A stretch of 64,000 nucleotides of DNA from the NCBI GenBank assembly GCA_036703275.1, contig DATNPK010000076.1, positions 186,001 through 250,000 of the forward strand, given 5' to 3'. Both the position numbers and the translations under genes were made by a program. This document shows, piece after piece, positions 1 to 11,027 of this stretch (the first letter of the stretch is position 1; every line of letters begins with the position of its first letter). This stretch comes from Coleofasciculaceae cyanobacterium (GTDB lineage Bacteria; Cyanobacteriota; Cyanobacteriia; Cyanobacteriales; Xenococcaceae). A model generated the notes under the pieces. That model did not search any database and was not told the origin of the DNA. It saw only the letters and a program-made list of their open reading frames with translations.

Positions 1-419
1 ATATTAATGATTTTGCCGATCTATCGGGAGTCAATGAATATAAAGCACAACAGTACGGCGATCGCTTTATTTCGGCAATTTTGGAATTCAACGAACAGCA
101 CAAGTTACCCCTTAGTGTTCCCTCTAAAAGTCAGATGGCTACCCTACAGCTTCATCAACAGGGCTTAAGCGTCGTCGAAATAGCCCAAAACCGAGGTTTT
201 GCTGTCGGCACAATCAATAGCCATTTAAGTGAACTAATTGAAATGAATCAGCCAGTTGCGCTTAATCAACTGGTTACAGCCGATAAACAGCAGGCAATTA
301 TCGAGGTAATTAAACAGGTAGGAGATATGACTCTCAAAACGATTAAAGATAGTTTGGGAGAAGAATATAGCTATGAAGAAATTAGGTTAGTTCGTGGCTG
401 GTGGCGCAGTAATAACTGA
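1..419 (+). CDS. RecQ-family ATP-dependent DNA helicase, C-terminal fragment (5' end outside window)
   Basis: The reading frame is open from the left edge (first full codon at base 3) to TGA at 417-419. The first ~30 visible residues (INDFADLSGVNEYKAQQYG...) look like the end of an HRDC domain. They are followed by a helix-turn-helix segment (LSVVEIAQNRGFAVGTINSHL) typical of the C-terminal winged-helix/HTH_40 region of RecQ/WRN-type helicases. The helicase core lies upstream of the window. RecQ enzymes unwind 3'-5' during recombination and fork repair. The gene converges on the atp operon, and the first base pairs after its stop are the hairpin at 464-488. The family call is good; the exact RecQ subtype is not resolvable from this tail. 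Confidence 0.75.
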   Translation, partial: INDFADLSGVNEYKAQQYGDRFISAILEFNEQHKLPLSVPSKSQMATLQLHQQGLSVVEIAQNRGFAVGTINSHLSELIEMNQPVALNQLVTADKQQAIIEVIKQVGDMTLKTIKDSLGEEYSYEEIRLVRGWWRSNN

Positions 420-460
420 GACTAATGAAAATTGGGATTAGTATAAGAGCCACCTCATAA

Positions 461-741
<281 letters not shown>

Positions 742-811
742 AGATAGATTAAGTTGGCAATTTCAATTGTTAAAATTATCTGTAAATAACATCCCACTGG
801 AGCAAGTGACC

Positions 812-1531
812 ATGATTGGTGAAAATAGACAACCAAATATTCAGTACGATCAAAATTATCAAACCGTCAATCCCGAAACATCTTATACTCGTTCGGCAGG
901 TACAACTAACGCTTCGAGAACAACTCCTACAGAACAAAAATACGCGACGAATAGTACTCCTATGTCTGTAAATGGAAATAAAACTACAGACAAAAATCTT
1001 AATCCCCTTTTAGCAGGGGCGTTAATGGGAGGATTAATCGGTGTTAGCTTGGGTGCATTAAATGGTCTTTTAAATGGCAAAAAAACCTCTGAAGCTTTCA
1101 AGCAAACTTCTAAAGGTGTCAGTTCTGGTTTTAAAAATGTAGGGGAAGGTTTAAATTCTACTGCTAAAGGTTTGGGAGAGGTAGTTACCAGTATAGGTAA
1201 AGGTGTCAGTCATACAGTTGTGGGTGGCGCACAAGAAGCGATCAAAGGGGTTGGTGAAGTAACTCAACAAGCAGCAAATTCTGTTCAAGATACTGCCGAA
1301 AATATTAATCAAGCTGTAGCCGATACCGCCAATAACGTTAAAAATACAACTGAATCAGCCACATCATCTTTGGCGACTGAAATAGATTCTACTAGCGATA
1401 TCGTACAGTACGATCGACCAGCTACCAATTCAAGTGTTGAGGAATTAAACGATTATAATGCTGCTAGCACAGATCTACTTAATAAAGAAAAGTCTTTAGC
1501 AGAAGACGACATTATGGGTTCCAATTATTAA
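812..1531 (+). CDS. Glycine-zipper / YtxH-like protein with LEA-like amphipathic repeats
   Basis: 239 residues. I start at ATG 812 because GGAG at 799-802 is ideally spaced; a TTG 45 bases upstream lacks this. The order is a polar N-terminal ~60 residues, a glycine-zipper membrane segment (LLAGALMGGLIGVSLGALNG), then about 110 residues of degenerate amphipathic repeats rich in K, G, V, T and N (KGVSSGFKNVG, KGLGEVVTSIGKGV), and an acidic tail. Such proteins resemble YtxH and late-embryogenesis-abundant-like stress proteins, but no biochemical role follows from the sequence. It is a paralogue in layout of the next gene at 1718. Both lie in the segment bracketed by the atpG repeats, so both are probably acquired cargo. 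Confidence 0.7.
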   Translation: MIGENRQPNIQYDQNYQTVNPETSYTRSAGTTNASRTTPTEQKYATNSTPMSVNGNKTTDKNLNPLLAGALMGGLIGVSLGALNGLLNGKKTSEAFKQTSKGVSSGFKNVGEGLNSTAKGLGEVVTSIGKGVSHTVVGGAQEAIKGVGEVTQQAANSVQDTAENINQAVADTANNVKNTTESATSSLATEIDSTSDIVQYDRPATNSSVEELNDYNAASTDLLNKEKSLAEDDIMGSNY

Positions 1532-1717
1532 AAGCAAAAAGTTTGTCAGCAAATTAGGTTTCTCAATGGAATTTTCGACCATACAAAATAAAAACCGTAA
1601 CGTTGCATAGGCAAGCTCGACAATAAGCATAAAAAGGTAGCCATAAAATTACAAGTAAAAACTCGTTAAAGTTATTGGCTACTTTTCGTTTCAATAAATC
1701 AACAATTGAGAAAAAAA

Positions 1718-2266
1718 ATGACTAATAGCAATCAAATTTCAATTGATCGAATCGAAAATAGTAGCTTTACAGAAGAGTCTGATCGCGTGCCATCAAATAC
1801 CGATACAACAACGAAAACTCCCAAGAGCGAAATAGTAAGACTGTTAACTGGAATGCTAATCGGTGCTACTTTAGGTGGAGTTGCAAGCATTTTATCTAGC
1901 AAAAGTGCAATTTCTCGAATCAATCAAAACATTCAAAAAGCAGGAAGCGTAGTAGACAAGACAGCTACAAACATCAACAATACTGTCAAAGACGTAGGGG
2001 AAGCAGTTCAAAGTGTTGCCGTAGTCGTTAACGATACATTTCAAGATGTAGAAGTAACTTTTAAAAGTACAGCCGACGATGTTAACGAAACTGTAAAATC
2101 TACAGTAAGTACTGTTATGAATACCGCCCAAAGCGTTAATAACACCGTCAAAACTACAGCAGACATAATTAATACTGTCAAACAACCTGGAGAAAATAGA
2201 GAAAACAAGCAACCTAATAACAATGACGGTAATGAAACTCTATATAAATTAGTGCCGATCGAATGA
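1718..2266 (+). CDS. Second glycine-zipper / YtxH-like protein with LEA-like repeats
   Basis: 182 residues starting at ATG 1718 (a TTG four codons upstream is the alternative). A polar N-terminus of about 40 residues precedes a zipper helix (LLTGMLIGATLGGVASIL). Some 100 residues of alpha-helical repeats follow, built on a loose 11-mer with V, N and T (NNTVKDVGEAVQSV, NETVKSTVSTVMN, NNTVKTTADIINTV), then a polar tail. The architecture is the same as that of the gene at 812 and suggests duplication. It could be a membrane-anchored stress or surface coil; function unknown. The 186-bp gap to the upstream gene makes a shared transcript possible but unproven. Confidence 0.7.
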   Translation: MTNSNQISIDRIENSSFTEESDRVPSNTDTTTKTPKSEIVRLLTGMLIGATLGGVASILSSKSAISRINQNIQKAGSVVDKTATNINNTVKDVGEAVQSVAVVVNDTFQDVEVTFKSTADDVNETVKSTVSTVMNTAQSVNNTVKTTADIINTVKQPGENRENKQPNNNDGNETLYKLVPIE

Positions 2267-2329
2267 ATAAAGGCAACAGGTAATAGGTAATAGGCTTGGC
2301 ATTGTCTGAAGGAAAATGAATACGATTGT

Positions 2330-2362
2330 CTGCGATCGACTACAATTTGTAGTTGATCGCAG
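2330..2362. terminator. Long inverted repeat after the second zipper gene
   Basis: CTGCGATCGACTACAA pairs with TTGTAGTTGATCGCAG with one mismatch. It lies about 65 bases beyond the stop at 2266. It has no clean T-run, so it may be a HIP1-containing hairpin rather than a true terminator. Confidence 0.4.
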
Positions 2363-2436
2363 GGATCGCGATGGAGTAATAGAAGATTTATTGGTAGTCC
2401 TAAAGATGTGAGGATGTGTTGTCCTAAAGGATACCG

Positions 2437-2805
2437 CTTCGCATATAGTAATGGACAAAGTACCAAATTGCCCCGATCTGATTTTCGATTTTCTTGGAAA
2501 ATGAAAGAGTCTTCCTGACTAAACGAGAAACCCTTTGGCTTAATGTACAGTTAAATCTCTCGATATAATTAGTTTTTCCCGTTTCTTCTTGAAACAATCG
2601 CTGCGCGGGCGAATAGCCCGCCAGTCGTCGAAGACGACGATCTGAGCGAAGCTCTGCGGGGAAACCCCCAAGACCGCGTTGTTTCGCTTTTCCTATAGCT
2701 TGATAACGTTTTGAAGGAATTACCTGTTCGTAGGCTTCCCAAAAGTCGCTATAACAAACAGCACATTGTCGATAGAGTGGTAGAGATTGCCAAAGCTTTT
2801 TTTTT
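2437..2805 (-). pseudogene. IS1-family transposase (InsB) remnant
   Basis: Read on the minus strand, the frame gives LWQSLPLYRQCAVCYSDFWEAYE, then VIPSKRYQAIGKAKQ and, after an insert, ETGKTNYIERFNCTLSQR, VSRLVRKTLSFSKK and IGAIWYF. This is the classic C-terminal half of IS1 transposase. The N-terminal half and the InsA frame are missing, and the 3' end runs into a short repeat (GTCCTAAAGGATACCGCTTCGC). An ~80-base GC-rich block at about 2601-2680 interrupts it in frame. The fragment is dead as a transposase but shows that mobile DNA reached this spot. Confidence 0.85.
2601..2680. repeat. GC-rich multi-hairpin repeat inserted in the IS1 remnant
   Basis: The block holds four consecutive small hairpins: GCGGGC/GCCCGC (2605-2621), GTCGTC-GAA-GACGAC (2624-2638), GAGC-GAA-GCTC (2644-2654) and GGGG-AAA-CCCC (2658-2668). 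It breaks the IS1 protein between GKAKQ and RLFQEETGK without shifting the frame. Its composition differs strongly from the AT-rich surroundings. Confidence 0.7.
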
Positions 2806-2882
2806 ATGCTCCTTTTCTACTGCGATCGCCTTAATTTAGAATCTTCTAAGATTAAAGGCAAAAATAGGCTATAAGCAATAAA

Positions 2883-3038
2883 ATGGGAATCCCACAACTA
2901 GTTATTGGCAATAAAAATTACTTATCATGGTCGCTTCGTGCTTGGCTGATTCTGGCTAAACTAGGTATTGAGTTTCAAGAAATTCGCGTACCACTTTGTA
3001 CAGAAGGATATCAAGCAAAGGAAGTAAGAATTAAATAA
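2883..3038 (+). pseudogene. Truncated glutathione S-transferase (N-terminal fragment)
   Basis: ATG at 2883 opens a 51-residue frame beginning MGIPQLVIGNKNYLSWSLRA and continuing through EFQEIRVPLCTEGYQAKEV to TAA at 3036-3038. This is the thioredoxin-fold N-terminus of a GST (the usual S-W-S-L-R motif and the E-I-R-(V/I)-P-L strand). The rest of the ~200-residue enzyme, including the helical domain, is missing. The truncation lies about 45 bases from the second atpG repeat junction, so it probably marks the recombination end. Confidence 0.75.
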
Positions 3039-3082
3039 CTTATGCCTAAAGCGATCGCTTTTTAATAGTTTTGCTGCCAAAT

Positions 3083-3342
3083 GAAAAACGTTCAGATTGC
3101 TTCTGAACGTTAGATTAAATATATAACTTAGCTTAGAGCTTAAAACTAGCTAATTTAAAGAAGCTAATTAACCTCATCTTACAAGGCATTAGCACCAGCA
3201 ACTACCTCGGAAAGTTCCTGTGTAATTGCAGCTTGTCTAGCTTTGTTATAGGACAAGGTTAAAGTTCCCATTAGTTCAGTTGCATTCTCACTCGCATTAT
3301 TCATCGCCGTCATTCTCGCTGCAAGTTCACTAGCTGCTGCTT
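3083..3342. repeat. Direct repeat copy 2: 3' end of intact atpG plus terminator
   Basis: Partner of 461-740. It includes the last 54 codons of the working atpG, its 3' UTR and terminator. Homology ends inside atpG after the codons for [10 protein letters not shown]..., going upstream, at base 3342. Confidence 0.9.
3087..3111 (-). terminator. Terminator of the atp operon
   Basis: AACGTTCAGA (3087-3096) and TCTGAACGTT (3102-3111) form a perfect 10-bp stem about 70 bases downstream of the atpG stop. An A-run on the plus strand gives the T-tail for minus-strand transcripts. Confidence 0.75.
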
Positions 3343-4123
3343 CTTGTAAAGAACGCAAAATTTGGTTGTTGAGATATAGAGGCAGTAAAGCATCTAAGAT
3401 CTGTACGGGATCTTGTTCAAAAATTGTATCTTTCGGATATGTTTCAACTTTTGAGGTGACGCTTTGCCTTTCTACACCAAATGCACCGCCTTTACTAGTA
3501 AGGCGAAAGATTTCGTCATCTTTTACTGCTAAGCTACCTGTTGTTAGCGGTAATAAAGTTTGAATTACAGGCTTAGAAGCAATTAAGGAAACAAACTTAG
3601 TATAGATAAGCTCCACCTTGTCTACTTCTTCTGCTAAAAACAGAGATAGTAATTCATCGCCAATTTCCGCTGCTTCGGGTGCGGTAGGAATTTGCTCTAG
3701 TCCGACAAAAGTTTTTTCAGTAGGAGCATTACGATTACCAAAATATTGCTTCGCTTTACGCCCAATCAAGACATAAGTATACTCAATACCCTGTGCTGAT
3801 AATTCCTTGGCTCTATTTTCAGCTCTACGAATTACGTTGGCATTGTAACCGCCACATAAACCGCGATCGCCACTAACTACTAATAGACCAACCTTGTTAA
3901 TTTCTCTTTGTTGAAACAGAGGTAGATCGACATCTTCAAACTGTAGTTTGTCTTGAATATTATAAAGAACTTGTGCCAAACTATCGGCAAAAGGGCGAGT
4001 AAAGTTTACCTGTTCTTGGGCGCGACGAACTTTAGCAGCAGCGACCAAGCGCATTGCTTCCGTGATTTTTTTAGTGTTTTTTACCGATGCGATGCGATCG
4101 CGAATCGCTTTTAAATTAGCCAT
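3179..4123 (-). CDS. atpG: F0F1 ATP synthase subunit gamma
   Basis: 314 residues (called atpC in chloroplast-style naming). This is the central rotor shaft of CF1, linking the c-ring to the catalytic alpha/beta hexamer. The N-terminal [36 protein letters not shown] coiled coil and the C-terminal [13 protein letters not shown]...[12 protein letters not shown] coil are canonical. An insertion around residues 195-235 ([17 protein letters not shown] to DTIFEQDP) is the cyanobacterial/chloroplast-type regulatory insert, here without the plant redox cysteines. It is the last gene of the atp operon, 107 bases after atpA. Its last 54 codons exist a second time at 577-741. Confidence 0.97.
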   Translation of the reverse strand: MANLKAIRDRIASVKNTKKITEAMRLVAAAKVRRAQEQVNFTRPFADSLAQVLYNIQDKLQFEDVDLPLFQQREINKVGLLVVSGDRGLCGGYNANVIRRAENRAKELSAQGIEYTYVLIGRKAKQYFGNRNAPTEKTFVGLEQIPTAPEAAEIGDELLSLFLAEEVDKVELIYTKFVSLIASKPVIQTLLPLTTGSLAVKDDEIFRLTSKGGAFGVERQSVTSKVETYPKDTIFEQDPVQILDALLPLYLNNQILRSLQEAAASELAARMTAMNNASENATELMGTLTLSYNKARQAAITQELSEVVAGANAL

Positions 4124-4230
4124 ATTTTTTAAAAGATAAATTATCAGGGATAAAGGATGGGACTATAAGGAAAAGAGCAAAGAACTAATCAAACCCTTGA
4201 CCTTTACCCTTAACCCCTTACCCCAAAAAG

Positions 4231-5769
<1,539 letters not shown>

Positions 5770-5832
5770 TTAGTTTTTTGTTATTTATCGTCAACGCAAT
5801 CCCTAAGATAGTTGCTGCGTCTGATTTGTGGT

Positions 5833-6384
5833 TTATTGATTTAAGCTGATACTAATACGACGGAGTTGTCCGCGAATGCTGGCATCGATCACTTTTGAGC
5901 CAACTTTGATAATAACCCCACCAATCAAGTCGGAGTCAATGCTGGTTTTTAGCTCTACATCACGAGCATCAGCGATCGCTTTTACCTTCTCAATTATGTT
6001 CTGCTTTTGCGAATCGCTTAACTTGGTAGCGGAAGTGACCTCTGCTAAAACGGTTTGATTTAGCTTGCGCAGTAAGTTCAAATATTGCTCTACAATTGGC
6101 TCCAAAAATACAATCCGCCTCTTGTCAATCAACAGCATCATGAAGTTTACTAAGTAAGGGTTTGCGTCGCTACCCAATACCTGCTTCAGTACTGCTTTTT
6201 TATCTTCCCCTTTGATCACTGGATTAAGCACAAAATCTTTAAATTCTTTGGACTCCGAGAGCAAAGAATCTAGAGAACGAAAAGTTTCACCAAACTGATT
6301 AGTTAAATCACGCTGCTGTGCCAGAGACATTAATGCCTGAGCATAGGGTTCTCCAACTTCACTATTGATTAGAGTTCCACTCAT
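5833..6384 (-). CDS. atpH: F0F1 ATP synthase subunit delta
   Basis: 183 residues (atpD in older cyanobacterial naming). Delta sits on top of F1 and joins alpha to the b/b' stalk. The N-terminal helical bundle ([16 protein letters not shown]) and the conserved end ([20 protein letters not shown], then LRRISISL) match the family. Its ATG lies only five bases after the atpF stop, so the two are tightly cotranscribed and possibly translationally coupled. Confidence 0.95.
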   Translation of the reverse strand: MSGTLINSEVGEPYAQALMSLAQQRDLTNQFGETFRSLDSLLSESKEFKDFVLNPVIKGEDKKAVLKQVLGSDANPYLVNFMMLLIDKRRIVFLEPIVEQYLNLLRKLNQTVLAEVTSATKLSDSQKQNIIEKVKAIADARDVELKTSIDSDLIGGVIIKVGSKVIDASIRGQLRRISISLNQ

Positions 6385-6389
6385 GATGA

Positions 6390-6923
6390 TTAACCTCCTA
6401 ATTTAGCGATACTGCTATCGATGAGCTTGCCCTGTACGTCATCGTTGAGAACATTTTCCATTTGAGATCTTGCCCGTTCCAAAGCTAATGCCACGACACG
6501 TTCTCTTAGCTGGGCGATCGCTTTTTCTTGTTCGGAACTCAGGTCTTTACCTGCAATCTCTTTAAGGCGTTGAACTTCTTTTTCTCCTTGAGCCAAGATT
6601 GTTTCTCTTGCTTTTTGAGCGTTGGTAGTTGCTTCAGAGCGAATTTTGGCGGCTGTTGATTTAGCTTCCTCTAGCTTTTTCTGTTCGTTTGCTAGAGTAA
6701 CTTCAGCTTGTTTTTTCTTCTGCTCAACTGCTTGAATTTGCTCGGCAATTTTGGCACGTCTTTCGCTTAAAGTTTTAGTCAGTAATGGTTTACCAAAATA
6801 AACTAGTATTCCCACTAGGAGAGTAAGGTTGATTAGGTTTGTTTCAAAAATATCTAAGTTTAAACCAAAACCGCTTTCAACCTCTGAGTTTGCTTCTGCT
6901 AGAAATAATAAAGTCTCTATCAT
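6390..6923 (-). CDS. atpF: F0F1 ATP synthase subunit b
   Basis: 177 residues. A short lumenal or periplasmic N-terminus and one membrane helix ([20 protein letters not shown], about residues 29-48) lead into a long charged coiled coil rich in E, K, Q and A, forming the peripheral stalk. The N-terminal extension before the membrane helix is usual for the cyanobacterial b subunit and distinguishes it from b'. It lies 63 bases after the b' gene and overlaps nothing. Confidence 0.95.
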   Translation of the reverse strand: MIETLLFLAEANSEVESGFGLNLDIFETNLINLTLLVGILVYFGKPLLTKTLSERRAKIAEQIQAVEQKKKQAEVTLANEQKKLEEAKSTAAKIRSEATTNAQKARETILAQGEKEVQRLKEIAGKDLSSEQEKAIAQLRERVVALALERARSQMENVLNDDVQGKLIDSSIAKLGG

Positions 6924-6986
6924 ACCCAGATTTTGAGTTTTGTTATTTTTTTCATTTATGACCGCAATTAATCAATTTTGTTTGAC

Positions 6987-7418
6987 TTATTTGACTAATT
7001 CTGGGTCGAGTATTTTTTCTAAGATTTGACGAGATAGAGAATCTATTTGCTGCTCTAAAGTTGCAAAAGCTGTTGCTTTCTGCTGCTCTATTTCTTGAGT
7101 TGCTGCTTCTCTTTGGGATTGAACTTCTTGTTGAGCCGTGGCTATTTTGGTTGTCGTAATTTCCTTGGCTTCTGCTTGGGCTTTTTGGATCAGATCTTGA
7201 GATTCTCGGCGCGCTTGGGCTATTTGTCTCTCATATTCTTTGACAATGCTTTCCGCTTTAGCTAGCTTATCTTTAGAACCAGTATCACCACTGCGAAGAT
7301 AATCCTCTCGTTCATCCAGCACCTTCATTAATGGCTTGTAAAATACTGCGTTTAACAGTGCTGTTAAGACCAAAAACTGCACTGCCATTAAAGGCAAAGT
7401 CGCATCAAAATCAAACAT
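6987..7418 (-). CDS. atpF2: F0F1 ATP synthase subunit b' (second stalk subunit)
   Basis: 143 residues (also called atpG or atpF' in cyanobacteria). [30 protein letters not shown] is the typical start of b', with one membrane helix at residues 8-26, followed by a coiled coil ([22 protein letters not shown] and onward). Phototrophs pair b with b' as a heterodimer instead of the b2 homodimer of other bacteria. The gene lies between atpE and atpF. Confidence 0.95.
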   Translation of the reverse strand: MFDFDATLPLMAVQFLVLTALLNAVFYKPLMKVLDEREDYLRSGDTGSKDKLAKAESIVKEYERQIAQARRESQDLIQKAQAEAKEITTTKIATAQQEVQSQREAATQEIEQQKATAFATLEQQIDSLSRQILEKILDPELVK

Positions 7419-7498
7419 TTTTTATAGGGCAAATTGGATTGAACAATCAAACCTGTAGAGACACTCTTGGAGTATCCCTAACAGATTTTTAGAAAAAT

Positions 7499-7744
<246 letters not shown>

Positions 7745-7858
7745 TTACCTACTTTAAATTTACTGAAAGAACTTAAAAATGGAGTGAAGCTATCAAAATA
7801 ATATGCTTCAATACTTAAACAGAATTTTAGAAGTTAGATTACTTCTAAATTCAACCTC

Positions 7859-8602
7859 TTAATCGTGATGATCTACTAAAGCTTCGTGTATATATGCTCC
7901 TGCGAGGGTAGCAAACACCAAAGCTTGAATCGCACTAGTAAATAAGCCCAGTGCCATTACTGGTAATGGGATGAATAACGGAACTAAAAGTACTAGTACA
8001 GCAACTACTAGTTCGTCAGCCAAAATATTACCAAAAAGACGGAAACTTAGAGAAAGAGGTTTGGTGAAATCTTCTAGAATTGCAATGGGAAGTAGAACAG
8101 GAGTTGGTTCAATATAGTGTTTGAAGTAATTCAGTCCCTTCTTTTTTAGCCCAGCGTAAAAATACGCCAAGGAAGTAAGCAATGCTAGAGCCACCGTTGT
8201 ATTAATGTCATTTGTAGGGGCAGCTAGTTCACCCGATGGTAACTCAAGGAGTTTCCAAGGCACTAGCGCCCCTGACCAATTTGACACAAAGATGAACAAA
8301 AACAAAGTGCCGATAAAAGGCACCCAGTCGCGATATTCTTTTTCGCCGATCTGATTTCTCACCAAATCTCGAATAAACTCTAGGACAAATTCCATAAAGT
8401 TTTGAATCCCACTGGGAATTTTTTGAATGTTCCGCGTGGCAGCTAAAGAAGCTATTACTAAAAGACCTATTACGATCCAAGAATTGAGAAAAACCTGTCC
8501 ATGAACTGTAAAATTGCCGATTTTCCAAAGAAAATGTTCGCCAACTTCCAATTCCGCCAGGGTATAAGTATTTAGAAAAGTCAAAGCACCTAAAATTTCC
8601 AT
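7859..8602 (-). CDS. atpB: F0F1 ATP synthase subunit a
   Basis: 247 residues (atpI in chloroplast naming). This is the membrane stator that forms the two proton half-channels against the c-ring. There are five to six hydrophobic segments. The essential arginine lies in [18 protein letters not shown] near residue 190, and the C-terminal helix [21 protein letters not shown] is canonical. It follows atp1 by 65 bases. Confidence 0.97.
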   Translation of the reverse strand: MEILGALTFLNTYTLAELEVGEHFLWKIGNFTVHGQVFLNSWIVIGLLVIASLAATRNIQKIPSGIQNFMEFVLEFIRDLVRNQIGEKEYRDWVPFIGTLFLFIFVSNWSGALVPWKLLELPSGELAAPTNDINTTVALALLTSLAYFYAGLKKKGLNYFKHYIEPTPVLLPIAILEDFTKPLSLSFRLFGNILADELVVAVLVLLVPLFIPLPVMALGLFTSAIQALVFATLAGAYIHEALVDHHD

Positions 8603-8667
8603 ACGCCTAGATTGAACAAAACATTAAATTAAAACTGTTCTCGTAGTTTCTCTAAAAATCTCTTATT

Positions 8668-9144
8668 TTAGGCGTCGTTTTCTACTTTCTCTGTTGACCA
8701 AAAGATTGACTTTACAGTGTAGATAATGATCGCTGGTTTATAAGTTAGAAATCCAAGAAAGACAGGAAGAATGTGTAGCTGTTGCCATTTGCTAGCAACT
8801 AGTATCAGGATGACAAAAAGTCCTAATCCTTTAGCACCGAGACGTTGTTGACCTAGGCGTTCAACATCTTTGGCTAACATTCTCAAATACACTAGTCCGA
8901 CAACTGCACCCAATAAATAATTGAAAGCAATATTAAGGGAGCAAAAAAACCACACAATGGGAAAAATTATTCCCATCAATACCAGAGTAGTTAACAACAA
9001 CGATCGCTGTAATTGATAAAAATCTGCCATTGAATCATAAGCTTCTAAAGAAGTAGCATCATGATGAGTAATCTGTTCGTCTTGAACTAGTGATGGTTCG
9101 GGAGATTGGTTGGACAAAGGTACGTTACTCGAATGCGAATCCAT
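8668..9144 (-). CDS. atp1: ATP synthase protein I (Atp1-like assembly factor)
   Basis: 158 residues. A polar N-terminus of about 45 residues precedes four hydrophobic segments ([50 protein letters not shown] and [20 protein letters not shown]). First gene of the atp operon, which is the position of the Atp1/UncI protein. That protein is thought to help c-ring assembly and is poorly conserved in sequence. The assignment rests mainly on position and topology. The operon promoter should lie in 9145-9390. Confidence 0.85.
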   Translation of the reverse strand: MDSHSSNVPLSNQSPEPSLVQDEQITHHDATSLEAYDSMADFYQLQRSLLLTTLVLMGIIFPIVWFFCSLNIAFNYLLGAVVGLVYLRMLAKDVERLGQQRLGAKGLGLFVILILVASKWQQLHILPVFLGFLTYKPAIIIYTVKSIFWSTEKVENDA

Positions 9145-9393
9145 TCTTATTTTTGGTTACTGCTACTACTAAAATTCTCTACATAAATAATGTAGATCAA
9201 TTTAGACGGCTATTTATCCATTTAAATAATGGAATTTACCTTAGCCCAATAATTGTTTACTAAGGTATTACTCAGCAACACTACGAACCTTGCAATAATG
9301 CTGAGTAGTCACAGTACCCAGAAATCATATCATGGTAATGTAACCAATTATTAAAAATTTCTAAATGGTTAATTTAAAGAAATTTAGTTGAAC

Positions 9394-10626
9394 TTATGGG
9401 TTTGAGTTTTTTATTGTCGATCGACGACTTAAAATAATTAACTGTCGTTTAAATAGAGATCGCACTCCGGCTAAATCTAATTGGCAATGACTTAAGATCT
9501 CGCCGACATTAGCTTGTTTTTCAGTATTTTTGTCGCAAGCAAGCATAAACTGATACTCTGATTCTGATAGGTGAACCATTTGGTATTCAAAATTGAGGAA
9601 GTTTTGACTGGGAAAGCCCTGCATACAAGGATTAAGTTCGGGAATTGCTTGACTTAACAGTTGGTCATCAGACCAATTTTGCTGACTTAAAGGCGGTTTT
9701 GCTAAGAAGAATTCGTAATGAGTCAAATTAGGATCGAGTAATTCGATTAAACGATATAATTGGCGATCGCTCAAACTCTCGGCTCTTTTGATTAGTTCAG
9801 GCGATTTACCCATTAGCCTCTCTAACTGCCAATATCCAGGATTAGAAAATCCCACAAAATCTAAGCCTGAAGCATCAATTAAATCAAACAGTGTTTCGAC
9901 GTTATAGTCAATTTCTTGGGGATGAACGTACATATCGGCAAAAGATTCATCACGATGATTTTCTAATGACCATAATTTGGTTTCTTGTTGCAAAATGCGG
10001 TTATTTTCTGGCAAATTAGCCAAAATTTCCCGACCAACTTTTACCCCATCGCGATAGTCTCCCCGTTTATCTCCTTGTAAAAGCGCGATCGCTTTTTGCA
10101 TTAAACTAATTTCCCAACGTCCTAATTCAGCATAAACAAAGATGTGAAAGATTCCTCCTGGCTTTAATTTCTTCGCTAACGCCTGAATACCTTTTTCTGG
10201 TTCAGGTAAATGGTGCAGTACGCCAACGCTATTGATAAAATCAAACTCTCCTTCTAGCTGAGTTGCTTCTTCTAGTCTAAGATTTAAAAACTTAACGGAT
10301 TTGGCGTGTTTAGCAATTACTCCCGAACGATGACAACGTTTTTCCGCAATTTCTAAAGCTTTCTCGCTAATATCGATCGCCGTCACTTCCGCTTCTGAAT
10401 TAAGGTGGATTAAGTAATCCGTACTCGAACCTGTACCGCAGCCTGCATCTAAAATGCGAATATCTTCGCTTACGGGTTTGATTCCCGTACAAAAACTATA
10501 TGCCGAAATCCAATTCCACCGCCAGTTATAGCCAGGAGGTTCAAGATCGGACAGAGGATCGGGAGGGAAAGGATAGGTGTTATATAAATTGGCAACGGCT
10601 TGGTTAATCGCTTGTGAGTCAGACAT
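9394..10626 (-). CDS. Class I SAM-dependent methyltransferase
   Basis: 410 residues. Motif I is ILDAGCGTGSSTDYLI (about residues 58-73), followed by the acidic AEVTAIDISEKALEIAEKR loop and the post-motif LEGEFDFINSVGVLHHLPEPEKGI (motifs II/III), so the first ~190 residues are a standard SAM-binding Rossmann fold. The C-terminal ~200 residues are a cyanobacterial extension with no motif I recognise. The substrate is not evident. The gene stands alone: 250 bases separate it from atp1 and about 400 from miaA, which faces the other way. Confidence 0.8.
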   Translation of the reverse strand: MSDSQAINQAVANLYNTYPFPPDPLSDLEPPGYNWRWNWISAYSFCTGIKPVSEDIRILDAGCGTGSSTDYLIHLNSEAEVTAIDISEKALEIAEKRCHRSGVIAKHAKSVKFLNLRLEEATQLEGEFDFINSVGVLHHLPEPEKGIQALAKKLKPGGIFHIFVYAELGRWEISLMQKAIALLQGDKRGDYRDGVKVGREILANLPENNRILQQETKLWSLENHRDESFADMYVHPQEIDYNVETLFDLIDASGLDFVGFSNPGYWQLERLMGKSPELIKRAESLSDRQLYRLIELLDPNLTHYEFFLAKPPLSQQNWSDDQLLSQAIPELNPCMQGFPSQNFLNFEYQMVHLSESEYQFMLACDKNTEKQANVGEILSHCQLDLAGVRSLFKRQLIILSRRSTIKNSNP

Positions 10627-11027
10627 CGATAGTTGGTTTTTGGTAGTGTTAAATTTAAGTAACTACAGTGTAATTACTTAAAAATCAAAATAGACATTAT
10701 TTAAAATAGGTAACTTTCAGGGAATTAGAATGTCTAAAATAATTATGGATCAATGCGGTTGATAACTATTGACAGAAAACGGTTGATTTCAAAACTAAGG
10801 ACATTACCAGTCAACGTTACACTGCCATGTCGTTGTTCGATGTAAAAGGTAAGCATTCGAGTAGTTCAAGAATGGAAAGCGGTTTTATCAGCAGCAACAT
10901 CGATGATTAAAAAGCGATCGCCTTCTTAGTCAAACTAGCAATGGCGATCGCTAAAATTTTGTTTCCACCTTGCAGCTTTCAATCTCGATCCTGCTTGAGA
11001 AAACTCTTGACTTTTAACTCTGGAATT
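10627..11027. other. Intergenic region between methyltransferase and miaA
   Basis: About 400 bases carrying the divergent start regions of the two genes. One small minus-strand frame (10743-10856, 37 codons, MLTFYIEQRHGSVTLTG...) is open and may be a gene remnant, but it has no clear ribosome site and I do not recognise it. HIP1 motifs occur at 10914 and 10943. Nothing else stands out. Confidence 0.4.

Noticed and set aside
2041-2466. Minus-strand open frames over the second zipper gene
   Set aside because: They mirror the repeat-rich coding sequence of the plus-strand gene at 1718 and have no family motifs or ribosome sites.
10743-10856. 37-codon minus-strand frame (MLTFYIEQRHGSVTLTG...)
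   Set aside because: Open, but short, without a ribosome site and unrecognised; noted only as a possible remnant.
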